Shown here: piece after piece, positions 7,241 to 12,755 of the stretch
How positions within the stretch are numbered: the stretch's first letter is position 1
How the letters are laid out: each line of letters opens with the position of its first letter
Origin: Rhodospirillales bacterium RIFCSPLOWO2_12_FULL_67_15
Lineage (GTDB): Bacteria > Pseudomonadota > Alphaproteobacteria > Rhodospirillales > 2-12-FULL-67-15
Assembly: GCA_001830475.1 (NCBI GenBank)
Contig: MIAC01000011.1
Location: 3,268 to 16,022 of the forward strand
Direction: 5' to 3'
Length of the DNA: 12,755 bases
Position numbers and translations under genes: made by a program
The notes under the pieces: generated by a model
Database searches by the model: none
Told to the model about the DNA's origin: nothing
What the model saw: the letters and a program-made list of their open reading frames with translations, nothing else

Positions 7241-7249
7241 TCCTCCCTT
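7241..7249 (-). promoter_or_regulatory. strong ribosome binding site fixing the binding-protein start
   Basis: The minus strand reads AAGGGAGGA with five bases (CAAGC) before the ATG at 7235. It is the best Shine-Dalgarno among the minus-strand genes and places the start at 7235 rather than at the in-frame ATG at 7259. It fits the high expression expected of a periplasmic binding protein. Confidence 0.75.
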
Positions 7250-7295
7250 GGCTGCACAATCCCGTCGGGCGCGGAACGTCCGCGGGAGCTTATGG

Positions 7296-7324
7296 ATTGT
7301 ATTAACGCCGCCCGCCCGTGTCGG
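7296..7324 (-). promoter_or_regulatory. candidate promoter of the Liv operon
   Basis: On the minus strand a TACAAT -10 (five of six consensus, 7296-7301) is spaced 17 nt from CCGACA (four of six, 7319-7324). Transcription would start near 7289, leaving a leader of about 54 nt that contains the CGCGGA-ACG-TCCGCG hairpin (7270-7284) and the strong ribosome site. It is a sequence match only. Confidence 0.45.
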
Positions 7325-7383
7325 GAGCGGGAACGTTCGACAAGCCTGCACGACGAGTCGGACCGGGTCAAGCTTGCGCCGGG

Positions 7384-7403
7384 TGAAATCGGCCGGGATT
7401 TCA
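7384..7403. promoter_or_regulatory. perfect 7-bp dyad TGAAATC-N6-GATTTCA, candidate operator
   Basis: TGAAATC (7384-7390) and GATTTCA (7397-7403) are perfect inverted repeats separated by GGCCGG. The AT-containing arms stand out in GC-rich surroundings, and the geometry suits a dimeric regulator. The dyad sits about 60 bp upstream of the candidate Liv -35 and about 130 bp upstream of the candidate HU -35. I do not recognise it as the consensus of a named regulator. Confidence 0.4.
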
Positions 7404-7536
7404 GCGATTTCCTTGCGCCCCGATTCGCGTTTTTCGGGTGCGCGCGGACCGCCGGCGCGGCCCTCCGGGCGTGTCTATCAACGGTCCATAACCCCCGATT
7501 CGGCCCGTAAATACTGGCGATTCGAGGATTTCCCGC

Positions 7537-7564
7537 TTGACCCGGAACGGGGGATGGGTATGGT
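7537..7564 (+). promoter_or_regulatory. candidate promoter of the HU gene
   Basis: TTGACC (five of six, 7537-7542, preceded by C as in the alphaproteobacterial CTTGAC form) is spaced 16 nt from TATGGT (four of six, 7559-7564). The resulting leader would be about 145 nt long. A second TTGACC at 7581-7586 has no good -10 partner. Confidence is low because only the -35 is strong. Confidence 0.35.
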
Positions 7565-7627
7565 TGTCGCCGACGGTCGGTTGACCTCAGTCGAAACGAC
7601 CGGAGCCAGCGGGCTATCGTATGTTTA

Positions 7628-7656
7628 CGTGCCCCGCGTGCGTGATTGCGGGCACG
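7628..7656 (+). promoter_or_regulatory. hairpin in the HU leader
   Basis: CGTGCCC (7628-7634) pairs with GGGCACG (7650-7656). The stem continues past a bulged C by GC (7636-7637) with GC (7648-7649), giving nine pairs around a 10-nt loop. It ends about 60 nt before the HU start and has no following T-run. It could affect translation or stability of the HU mRNA, but stems of this size are not rare at this GC content. Confidence 0.35.
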
Positions 7657-7717
7657 GAGCTCCATCCGGGGAGATCGGCTCGAACCTCACCTCTTCATTT
7701 TTCCAAAAGGACTCGCG

Positions 7718-7996
7718 ATGAACAAACAGGATCTTGCCGCTGCCGTCGCCGACAGCACCGGTCTCACCAAGTCCGACTCCAACAAGGCCGTCGATGCCGT
7801 TCTCGACATCGTCACTTCCACCCTGAAGAAGGGGAGCGAAATTCGGCTGGCCGGTTTTGGGACTTTCCGGGTGGCCAAGCGCGCCGCGCGGGTAGGACGC
7901 AATCCTCAGACCGGCGCGGCCATCAACATCCCGGCCTCGAAGCAGCCCAAGTTTTCGGCCGGCAAATCGCTCAAGGACGCGGTCAATAAACGCTAA
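7718..7996 (+). CDS. hupB: HU family DNA-binding protein
   Basis: This is a small basic nucleoid protein that binds and bends DNA as a dimer, 92 residues, the normal HU length. It begins [20 protein letters not shown], the helical dimerisation part, and carries [20 protein letters not shown] (residues 40-59), GRNPQTG (61-67) with the intercalating-loop Pro, and the closing [14 protein letters not shown]. The ATG at 7718 has AAGGA six bases upstream. It is the only plus-strand gene in the window, monocistronic between a divergent promoter region and its own terminator. No lon or clp gene is adjacent, unlike the common lon-hupB arrangement. HU versus IHF is settled in favour of HU by the overall sequence. 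The B suffix is conventional, since alphaproteobacteria usually have a single HU. Confidence 0.96.
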   Translation: MNKQDLAAAVADSTGLTKSDSNKAVDAVLDIVTSTLKKGSEIRLAGFGTFRVAKRAARVGRNPQTGAAINIPASKQPKFSAGKSLKDAVNKR

Positions 7997-8063
7997 GTGA
8001 CGCAGCATCGCCGTTGAGAGTTTGACCATCCGTCTGCCTTTAGGCCGGCGGGGCGCTCAATCG

Positions 8064-8100
8064 AACCCCCCGGACCGCAAGGTCCGGGGGGTTTCTATTT
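8064..8100 (+). terminator. intrinsic terminator of the HU gene, possibly bidirectional
   Basis: CCCCCCGGACC (8066-8076) and GGTCCGGGGGG (8081-8091) form a perfect 11-bp stem, extended by two A-T pairs, around a GCAA tetraloop (GNRA class), and are followed by TTTCTATTT. It lies about 70 nt after the HU stop and about 30 nt before the end of the convergent GldG-like gene. On the minus strand the trailing sequence (TTCGATT) is only weakly T-rich, so termination in that direction is less certain. Confidence 0.9.
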
Positions 8101-8121
8101 GCATAACCCGTGGAGTTCGTA

Positions 8122-10092
8122 TCAGTCGCGCATCACCCTGATCCGGCGGCGGTGCTTGCGCGCGAGCGCGATGAGCGCGGCCACCGCCAGCACGCCGATT
8201 GGAACCAGGCCAATGTTGATGACCTTGAGCCAGGCGGCGAGATTCTCGATGTCGCGCTCCAGTCCGTGCTGGACCTCGCGCAGTTGGCGCCGGATGCGGA
8301 CCATCTCGTCGCGGAACTTCTCGATCGCCGATTCCTCTTCGGCCGAGAGGGTGGCCGCGGCCGCCGCGCTCTGCTTTTTGCGATCCTGCAATTCGTTCAA
8401 GCGCTTCTCGATGTCCTCGAGCGCTTTCTGCAATTCGTCGCGGCGGGCGAGGAACCGATCGGCGGCATCGCGGCGGAGATCGTCCACCACCGTGAACGGG
8501 CGGTAGGAGATGCCGCGGCTGCGGAGCCGGATGAGGTCGTCGGAACCGGCGAGATTATCCACCGCGTTGACCACGAAATCGCCGTTGGAGGCGAACGGCA
8601 CCGCCACCTGCTGGCCGACGAAATCGCGCACCCGCGACCAGAAGCGATCCTCGAGCAGGTCCGAATCGGCGACGACGATCAGATTGGCCGGGGCGGCGCT
8701 TTCGGCACGGTGCGGCCTCAAAGGCTTGGCGTCCTCCGGCTTCTTTTCAGGCGAGGGAACGGCGCCGTCGTCCTTCTTCTCGCCCTCTTTCGTTTCGGGG
8801 GCGGGGTCGGGCGGCGCTCCGTTCGGGAAAGCGGTCTTCACGCGCCCGGTGATCCGGGCGGCGAGCACGTAGCGTTGGCCGGTCGGCTTGAGCGCGCGCA
8901 GGATTCCTTCGGGATCGGGGCGGGCGCCGAGCTTCTCCACCTCCATCAGCGCCGCCTGCTCGGAAGACACCAGCAGCGGCGCGAACGTCAGGCCCGTGCC
9001 CTCGCGGGCCTTGAGGCTGCCGATACTGCCGACGTTGACGACCGCAAGCTCCGCCGTCACCACATCGTCGCGATTGATAGCGGCGTCCCCGAGGCCGAGC
9101 CAAGCCGGATGCGGCACGATTCGCGCGCGCGCCCCTCCGCCGTCGTCGGTCTCCACGGGAAGGCCGAGGCGACGGTCGGCGACGAAGCGCGCGGGTTCCA
9201 TCTCCACGCCCCAGGCGGCGAGCAGGTCCGGCATCTCGGCGCGCGGCACGGCTTGCCCGCCGCCCGGCGCGCCTTGCGCGGCCGATTCGACCGCCGGGTC
9301 CACGAACACCAGCGCGCGGCCCTTGTTCAGCACGAACTGGTCCACGGCGTAGAGCGCCTTGGGCGTCAGCGACGTCGGCCGGGCGACGATCAGGACCGCG
9401 GCCTCGTCGTCGATCTCGGCCGCATCGCCGCCGAGCGCCTTGACATCGAAAGTCTGGCGCAAAAGCTGCAACACCATGTAGGGCCGGGCGGCGCCGCGCA
9501 TCGCGGCCATGATTCCACCGGGGCCGAATTCGAGCGGCGCGTCGCCGATCACCGCGATCAGCGGTTTCTTGGTCTGGTTGAGATTGTGGATCAGCCGCGT
9601 CAGGTCGTATTCCAGGAACCGCTCGCGCTCTTGGGTAAAGAAGGAGATGACTTCGCGCTTGTCGCCCGCGCCCGAACCTTGCAGGCCGAAATAGAATTGC
9701 CGGCCCGAGGAATCGTCGATCGGCACGCCCTGGATTCCGGCCTGGACGGCGCTGTCCTCGGCCTCCGAGAACGGCGTCGGATCTATGATCTCGAACTTGA
9801 CCTTGCCGCCGGAGCGGGCGGCATAAGTCAGCACCATCTCGCGTACCCGCGCGCCATAAGCTTTGAACTGGGGGATCTGGTCGGAAAGCTTGGCCGAGAA
9901 GAAGAGCTTCAGCGTCACCGGCTCCTTGAGCGCCGCGAGCGTGTTACGGGTGCCTTGGGACAGCGTGTGCAGCCGGTCGGCGGTGAAATCCACGCGCCAC
10001 CCGTGCAGACCCCAGGCGGCGGCGATATTGACCGCGAGGAACAATCCCGCGGCGGCGGCGAGCGCGGCGAACCCCAAAGGTTTCTGCGTCAT
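8122..10092 (-). CDS. gldG: GldG-like auxiliary component of an ABC transport system
   Basis: This is a 656-residue membrane-anchored extracytoplasmic protein of the GldG / ABC-type uncharacterised transport family. One hydrophobic segment lies near the N-terminus (about 6-28) and one near the C-terminus (about 622-645), ending in a basic RKHRRRIRVMRD tail. The large domain between them should face the periplasm. It shows the family opening, VDFTADRLHTLSQGTRNTL (34-52), KEPVTLKLFFS (56-66), IDPTPFSEAED (103-113), and KPLIAVIGDAPLEF (176-189). A Pro/Lys/Glu-rich low-complexity stretch at about 420-465 interrupts it. A strongly charged coiled coil at about 543-617 precedes the last membrane segment. 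It starts 13 nt after the permease stop, as the last gene of an ATPase-permease-GldG operon. The role is unknown outside Bacteroidetes gliding; export or surface-assembly work is inferred from family only. Confidence 0.88.
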   Translation of the reverse strand: MTQKPLGFAALAAAAGLFLAVNIAAAWGLHGWRVDFTADRLHTLSQGTRNTLAALKEPVTLKLFFSAKLSDQIPQFKAYGARVREMVLTYAARSGGKVKFEIIDPTPFSEAEDSAVQAGIQGVPIDDSSGRQFYFGLQGSGAGDKREVISFFTQERERFLEYDLTRLIHNLNQTKKPLIAVIGDAPLEFGPGGIMAAMRGAARPYMVLQLLRQTFDVKALGGDAAEIDDEAAVLIVARPTSLTPKALYAVDQFVLNKGRALVFVDPAVESAAQGAPGGGQAVPRAEMPDLLAAWGVEMEPARFVADRRLGLPVETDDGGGARARIVPHPAWLGLGDAAINRDDVVTAELAVVNVGSIGSLKAREGTGLTFAPLLVSSEQAALMEVEKLGARPDPEGILRALKPTGQRYVLAARITGRVKTAFPNGAPPDPAPETKEGEKKDDGAVPSPEKKPEDAKPLRPHRAESAAPANLIVVADSDLLEDRFWSRVRDFVGQQVAVPFASNGDFVVNAVDNLAGSDDLIRLRSRGISYRPFTVVDDLRRDAADRFLARRDELQKALEDIEKRLNELQDRKKQSAAAAATLSAEEESAIEKFRDEMVRIRRQLREVQHGLERDIENLAAWLKVINIGLVPIGVLAVAALIALARKHRRRIRVMRD

Positions 10093-10105
10093 GGCCGGCG
10101 AACCC

Positions 10106-10864
10106 TCATCCGCTCTTCTTCATTTCCACCAGCACGGCGTTGGCGAACAGCCAAGCCGCCGCGAACGAGACGAAGAAGACCACGTCGCGCGCGTCCAAAA
10201 CGCCCGCGGCGATCGCCTGGAAACGCACCAGGAAACTGAACGAAGCGACGGCATCGATCAGCACCCGCGGCGCCCAGGCGCTGAGCGCGTCCAGCACCAA
10301 GGGCGCGCCGGCGACCGTGAAGACGAATCCGACCGCGACGGCGGCGATGAACGCCACCACCTGGTTCTTGGTCGCCGCCGACAGGCACGCGCCGACGGCG
10401 AGATAGTTTCCCGCCATGAGAAAACTGCCGAGATATCCGGCGAGAATCGCGCCGTGATCGGGATCGCCGAGATAGGCGACCGTGAGCCAGGTCGGAAACG
10501 TGAGCGCGAGCGCCACGCCCGCGAACGCCCAGGCGGCGAGGAACTTGCCGAGGACCACCCCGAACAGCCCCACCGGCAAAGTCATCAGGAGCTCGAGCGT
10601 GCCGGAGCGGCGCTCCTCGGCCCAAAGGCGCATGGAGATCGCCGGAATGAAGACGAGATAGAGCCACGGGTGAAACGAGAAGAAAGGCCGCAGGTCCGCC
10701 TGCCCGCGGTCGAACAGATTGCCGAGATAGAAGGTGAAGAGGCCGCTGACGGCGAGGAAAACGACGATAAAGACATAAGCGACCGGAGTCGCGAAGTAAG
10801 CGCGGAACTCGCGGGCGAAGACCGCGCGCGTGCCGACGAAAGCGTGGCGGAAGGCTCCGATCAT
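10106..10864 (-). CDS. ABC-2 type permease (GldF-like)
   Basis: This is an inner-membrane permease of an export-type ABC system, 252 residues with about six hydrophobic segments (roughly 25-48, 64-80, 99-124, 139-162, 168-190, 226-246). The cytoplasmic N-terminal helix AVFAREFRAYFATPVAY (14-30) and the stretch RLWAEERRSGTLELLMTLPV (79-98), with its E-x(3)-GT-x-E-L-L pattern, are hallmarks of the ABC-2/GldF-NosY group and form the contact with the ATPase. It begins 4 nt after the ATPase stop, without a clear Shine-Dalgarno, so translation is probably coupled. It is followed 13 nt later by the GldG-like gene, completing an A-F-G set. The substrate is unknown. Confidence 0.9.
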   Translation of the reverse strand: MIGAFRHAFVGTRAVFAREFRAYFATPVAYVFIVVFLAVSGLFTFYLGNLFDRGQADLRPFFSFHPWLYLVFIPAISMRLWAEERRSGTLELLMTLPVGLFGVVLGKFLAAWAFAGVALALTFPTWLTVAYLGDPDHGAILAGYLGSFLMAGNYLAVGACLSAATKNQVVAFIAAVAVGFVFTVAGAPLVLDALSAWAPRVLIDAVASFSFLVRFQAIAAGVLDARDVVFFVSFAAAWLFANAVLVEMKKSG

Positions 10865-10868
10865 GGCT

Positions 10869-11612
10869 CTAGGCCGCCTGGGTTTCGGCGGTGAGGGCGC
10901 GGAAGACGCCTTCGAGCCGGCCCGGTTCGGCGCGGAGCGTCCCGATTCGCCAGCCGCCGCCGGCGAGCGGCTCGCCGTCGGCGACCACGCGCCCGCGTGC
11001 GATGATCGCGGCGCGGGTGCAGATCGCCTCGACTTCTTCGAGAATGTGGGTCGAGATGACGATCGCCTTCGCCGGCGCCATGGCGCGGATCAACTGGCGG
11101 ACGTGATGCTTTTGGTTGGGATCGAGGCCGTCGGTCGGCTCGTCCAGGATCAGGACCGGGGGATCGTGCAGAATTGCCTGGGCGAGCCCGACGCGGCGCT
11201 TGAAGCCCTTGGAGAGCGTTTCGATGGACTGCTCCAGCACCGGTCCGATTTCGACCCGTTCGATGGCGTCCGCGAGGCGTTTTCGCCGTTCCGCGCCCTT
11301 GAGGCCGCGCACGTCGGCGACAAAATCGAGAAAATCGCCCGCGGTCATGTCGGGGTAGGCCGGCGCCCCTTCGGGCAAATAGCCGATCCGGCGTTTGGTT
11401 TCGAGCGGATCCGCGGTCACGTCGATGCCGCAGACGCGCGCCGTGCCCGAGGTCGGCGCGAGAAAGCCCGCAATCATCTTCATGGTCGTGGACTTGCCCG
11501 CGCCGTTGGGACCGAGAAAGCCGAGCACGGCCCCCTGGCCGACCGTAAGGCTGACCCCGTCCACGGCCGCGAAGCCGTTGAAGCGTTTCACCAGTGCCTC
11601 GATTTCGATCAT
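10869..11612 (-). CDS. ABC transporter ATPase (GldA-like, CcmA/NosF class)
   Basis: This is the cytoplasmic ATPase of the GldAFG-like exporter, 247 residues from the chosen start. Walker A is GPNGAGKST (34-42); the Q-loop position reads GYLPEGAPAYPDMT (77-90), with Glu for Gln as I recall it in this class; the signature is LSKGFKRR (133-140); Walker B is LILDEPTDGLDP (154-165); and the switch His is H189 in ISTHILEEVE. The frame is open up to an ATG at 11729, but that would add 39 basic residues with no family match. MIEIEALVKRF is the usual start of such ATPases, so the ATG at 11612 is used, even though its Shine-Dalgarno (AGGG about 13 nt away) is weak. It is the first gene of the three-gene operon. 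Confidence 0.92.
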   Translation of the reverse strand: MIEIEALVKRFNGFAAVDGVSLTVGQGAVLGFLGPNGAGKSTTMKMIAGFLAPTSGTARVCGIDVTADPLETKRRIGYLPEGAPAYPDMTAGDFLDFVADVRGLKGAERRKRLADAIERVEIGPVLEQSIETLSKGFKRRVGLAQAILHDPPVLILDEPTDGLDPNQKHHVRQLIRAMAPAKAIVISTHILEEVEAICTRAAIIARGRVVADGEPLAGGGWRIGTLRAEPGRLEGVFRALTAETQAA

Positions 11613-11677
11613 CGCCGCGATTGACCCTGTCCGTTCTCCGGCCGGCAAGACCCGGGCCCTTTTTCGGGCAGCGGTTG

Positions 11678-11705
11678 ATTTAACGGCTGAAAGCAGCCCG
11701 TGCAA
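11678..11705 (-). promoter_or_regulatory. weak candidate promoter of the GldAFG-like operon
   Basis: On the minus strand TTGCAC (11700-11705, preceded by C) is spaced 16 nt from TTAAAT (11678-11683), in the 150-nt gap between the HD-GYP stop and the ATPase start. The match is modest at both hexamers. Read-through from the HD-GYP gene is an alternative, because no good terminator is seen between them. Confidence 0.25.
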
Positions 11706-11762
11706 GGGCCGAACTCCCGGCAATTTCAAGGTTTAATGGGGCCGATCGGGCTACGCCCGTCC

Positions 11763-12755
11763 CTATTCGCCCTTGCCGCCGGCGATCTTGAGCGCGGCGT
11801 CGTAACGGGCGCGGTATTCGTCCATGTCGTGCTCGGGCCCGTCGGGACATTGCGCGCACAGGTCCATTATGTCGGATAGCACTTGCTCGAACGCCGCCAC
11901 CAGGTCCGGGTCGAAGTGCGTACCCGAATTTTCGTGAATGAAGGCGAGGGCACGTTCGACCGGCCAAGCGTGTTTGTAAGGCCGCTCGGAGGTCAGCGCG
12001 TCAAAGACGTCGCTGATCGCCGAGATACGGCCTTCGACTGGAATCTCGGCCCCCTTGAGGCGGTTGGGATAGCCGGTGCCGTCCCATTTTTCGTGGTGCG
12101 TGAGGGCGACCGTGTGGGCCATCAGCATCACCGGCGAAGTGCTCTTGTCGAGGATGTCGGCGCCGATGGTGGCATGGGTCTCCACGATCTTGCGTTCCTC
12201 GGGGTCCAGCCGGCCCGGCTTGAGCAGGATGCTGTCGGGAATGCCGAGCTTGCCCACGTCGTGCATCGGGCTCGCCGCGAGTAGGCGGGCGGCGAATTCC
12301 GCGTCGAGACCGATGGCGAGCGCGATCCGCTCGCAGAGCTTGCTCATGCGCACGACGTGCATGCCGGTCTCGTTGTCGCGGAATTCCCCGGCGCGCCCCA
12401 GGCGCCGGATGACGTCGAGCCGAGCTTCCTCCAGCTCGCGGTTGCGCTGTGCGAGCTCGACGGTGCGTTCGCGCACCTTCTCCTCCAGAATCTCGTTCTG
12501 GCGCAGGCGTTCGTTGTAAAGCATCCGCACCTCGAGCATGTTGGCGATGCGGTTCAACACCTCGGCCTGGTCGAAGGGCTTGTTGACGAAGTCCTTGGCG
12601 CCGAGTTCGAGCGCCCGCACCCGGGTATCCATGTCCGTTTGCGCGGTCAGCACCAGGATCGGCAGATAATCGCCGCGGCCGAGTTCCTTCAACTCCGTCA
12701 TGACGTCGAATCCGCTCATGTACGGCATGCGGATGTCGAGCAGAATCAGGTCGAA
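11763..12755 (-). CDS. RpfG-type response regulator: REC plus HD-GYP c-di-GMP phosphodiesterase, N-terminus cut by window edge
   Basis: This is a cytoplasmic two-component output protein that should hydrolyse c-di-GMP. The visible 330 residues begin inside the receiver domain at LILLDIRMPYMSG. Fragment D7 is the phospho-acceptor, followed by VLTAQ and FVNKPF with the conserved Lys. A charged coiled coil (about 85-115) links to the HD-GYP domain (about 125-295). That domain contains MHDVGKLGIPD (164-174), THATIGADIL (193-202), ALTHHEKWDGTGYP (217-230) and ISDVFDALTSERPYK (247-261). All the metal-binding His/Asp and the GYP motif are present, so activity is expected. The true start lies to the right of the window, so the first ATG inside it (12728) is not the start. 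The short tail after the domain contains CAQC (300-303). The cognate kinase is not in the window. Confidence 0.93.
   Translation of the reverse strand, partial: FDLILLDIRMPYMSGFDVMTELKELGRGDYLPILVLTAQTDMDTRVRALELGAKDFVNKPFDQAEVLNRIANMLEVRMLYNERLRQNEILEEKVRERTVELAQRNRELEEARLDVIRRLGRAGEFRDNETGMHVVRMSKLCERIALAIGLDAEFAARLLAASPMHDVGKLGIPDSILLKPGRLDPEERKIVETHATIGADILDKSTSPVMLMAHTVALTHHEKWDGTGYPNRLKGAEIPVEGRISAISDVFDALTSERPYKHAWPVERALAFIHENSGTHFDPDLVAAFEQVLSDIMDLCAQCPDGPEHDMDEYRARYDAALKIAGGKGE

Larger units (their letters stand above)
7236..7717. other. divergent intergenic region between the Liv operon and the HU gene
   Basis: This is 482 nt with no convincing gene. Small frames cross it in several phases, but none has family resemblance or a good ribosome site. 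It holds candidate promoters facing both ways, a TGAAATC/GATTTCA dyad near the middle, a 6-bp hairpin in the Liv leader (7270-7284, CGCGGA-ACG-TCCGCG) and a hairpin in the HU leader. The region is longer than two simple promoters need, which leaves room for regulator binding. Confidence 0.6.

Noticed and set aside
6174..7721. 515-codon open frame on the plus strand
   Set aside because: It is antisense to the binding-protein gene, and the translation is Arg/Val/Asp-rich with no family features. High GC leaves opposite frames open.
8110..10239. 709-codon open frame on the plus strand
   Set aside because: It is antisense to the clearly recognisable GldG-like gene. The product is His/Arg/Glu-rich shadow sequence without motifs, and it crosses into the permease gene.
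11613..11729. 39-residue N-terminal extension of the GldA-like ATPase
   Set aside because: The extension is basic and unrelated to ABC ATPases, and it covers the likely promoter. MIEIEALVKRF is the expected start.
11747..11759. CGGGC-TAC-GCCCG hairpin after the HD-GYP gene as a terminator
   Set aside because: The stem is only five pairs with a 3-nt loop and no T-run in the minus direction; stems like this are common by chance at this GC.
1..12755. Mobile elements, CRISPR arrays, tRNA or rRNA genes
   Set aside because: No transposase or integrase motif, no spaced direct repeats and no tRNA-like cloverleaf were seen by eye on either strand.

Overview
This window is GC-rich DNA in which every recognisable gene lies on the minus strand except one. 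GC skew across codon positions, long antisense shadow reading frames, and the protein families present point to a proteobacterium. An alphaproteobacterium of the Rhodospirillales/Rhizobiales type is my best guess, but nothing in the window (no rRNA) fixes the taxon. Both ends cut through a gene.

Layout, left to right. (1) The N-terminal 317 residues of an M20-family deacetylase/desuccinylase (ArgE/DapE type), running off the left edge. (2) A GAF-GGDEF protein of visibly lower GC whose cyclase active site is degenerate (GGEKF; the guanine-contacting Asp is Asn) while the RxxD inhibitory site is intact. (3) A complete branched-chain-amino-acid-type (HAAT/Liv) ABC importer, transcribed right to left as binding protein, livH, livM, livG, livF, with short gaps or a 4-nt overlap and one strong hairpin between the binding-protein gene and livH. 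(4) A roughly 480-bp divergent regulatory region with candidate promoters both ways and a TGAAATC/GATTTCA dyad. (5) The only plus-strand gene, an HU DNA-binding protein, closed by a textbook intrinsic terminator. (6) A three-gene GldA-GldF-GldG-like ABC export cassette on the minus strand. (7) An RpfG-type response regulator (REC-HD-GYP), cut by the right edge inside its receiver domain.

How the genes fit together. The Liv genes make one periplasmic-binding-protein importer. Three features make it non-standard. LivG has lost the ABC signature (FPMIDR where LPYGQQ is usual). LivF has the family's Gln instead of a switch His. The binding protein has Ile where LIV-binding proteins carry the Glu that holds the ligand's alpha-amino group. 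These suggest an importer with one consensus ATP site and a ligand that need not be a free alpha-amino acid. The M20 enzyme downstream on the same strand is a possible partner for an N-acylated or amide ligand (inference only). Two c-di-GMP proteins flank the region: a probable receptor with a dead cyclase domain, and a probable active phosphodiesterase. The GldAFG-like cassette is a complete but functionally unassigned export-type ABC system.

I see no mobile element, CRISPR array, tRNA or rRNA. Most of the window is recognisable housekeeping or transport content. The interest lies in departures from family consensus rather than in an obviously new system.
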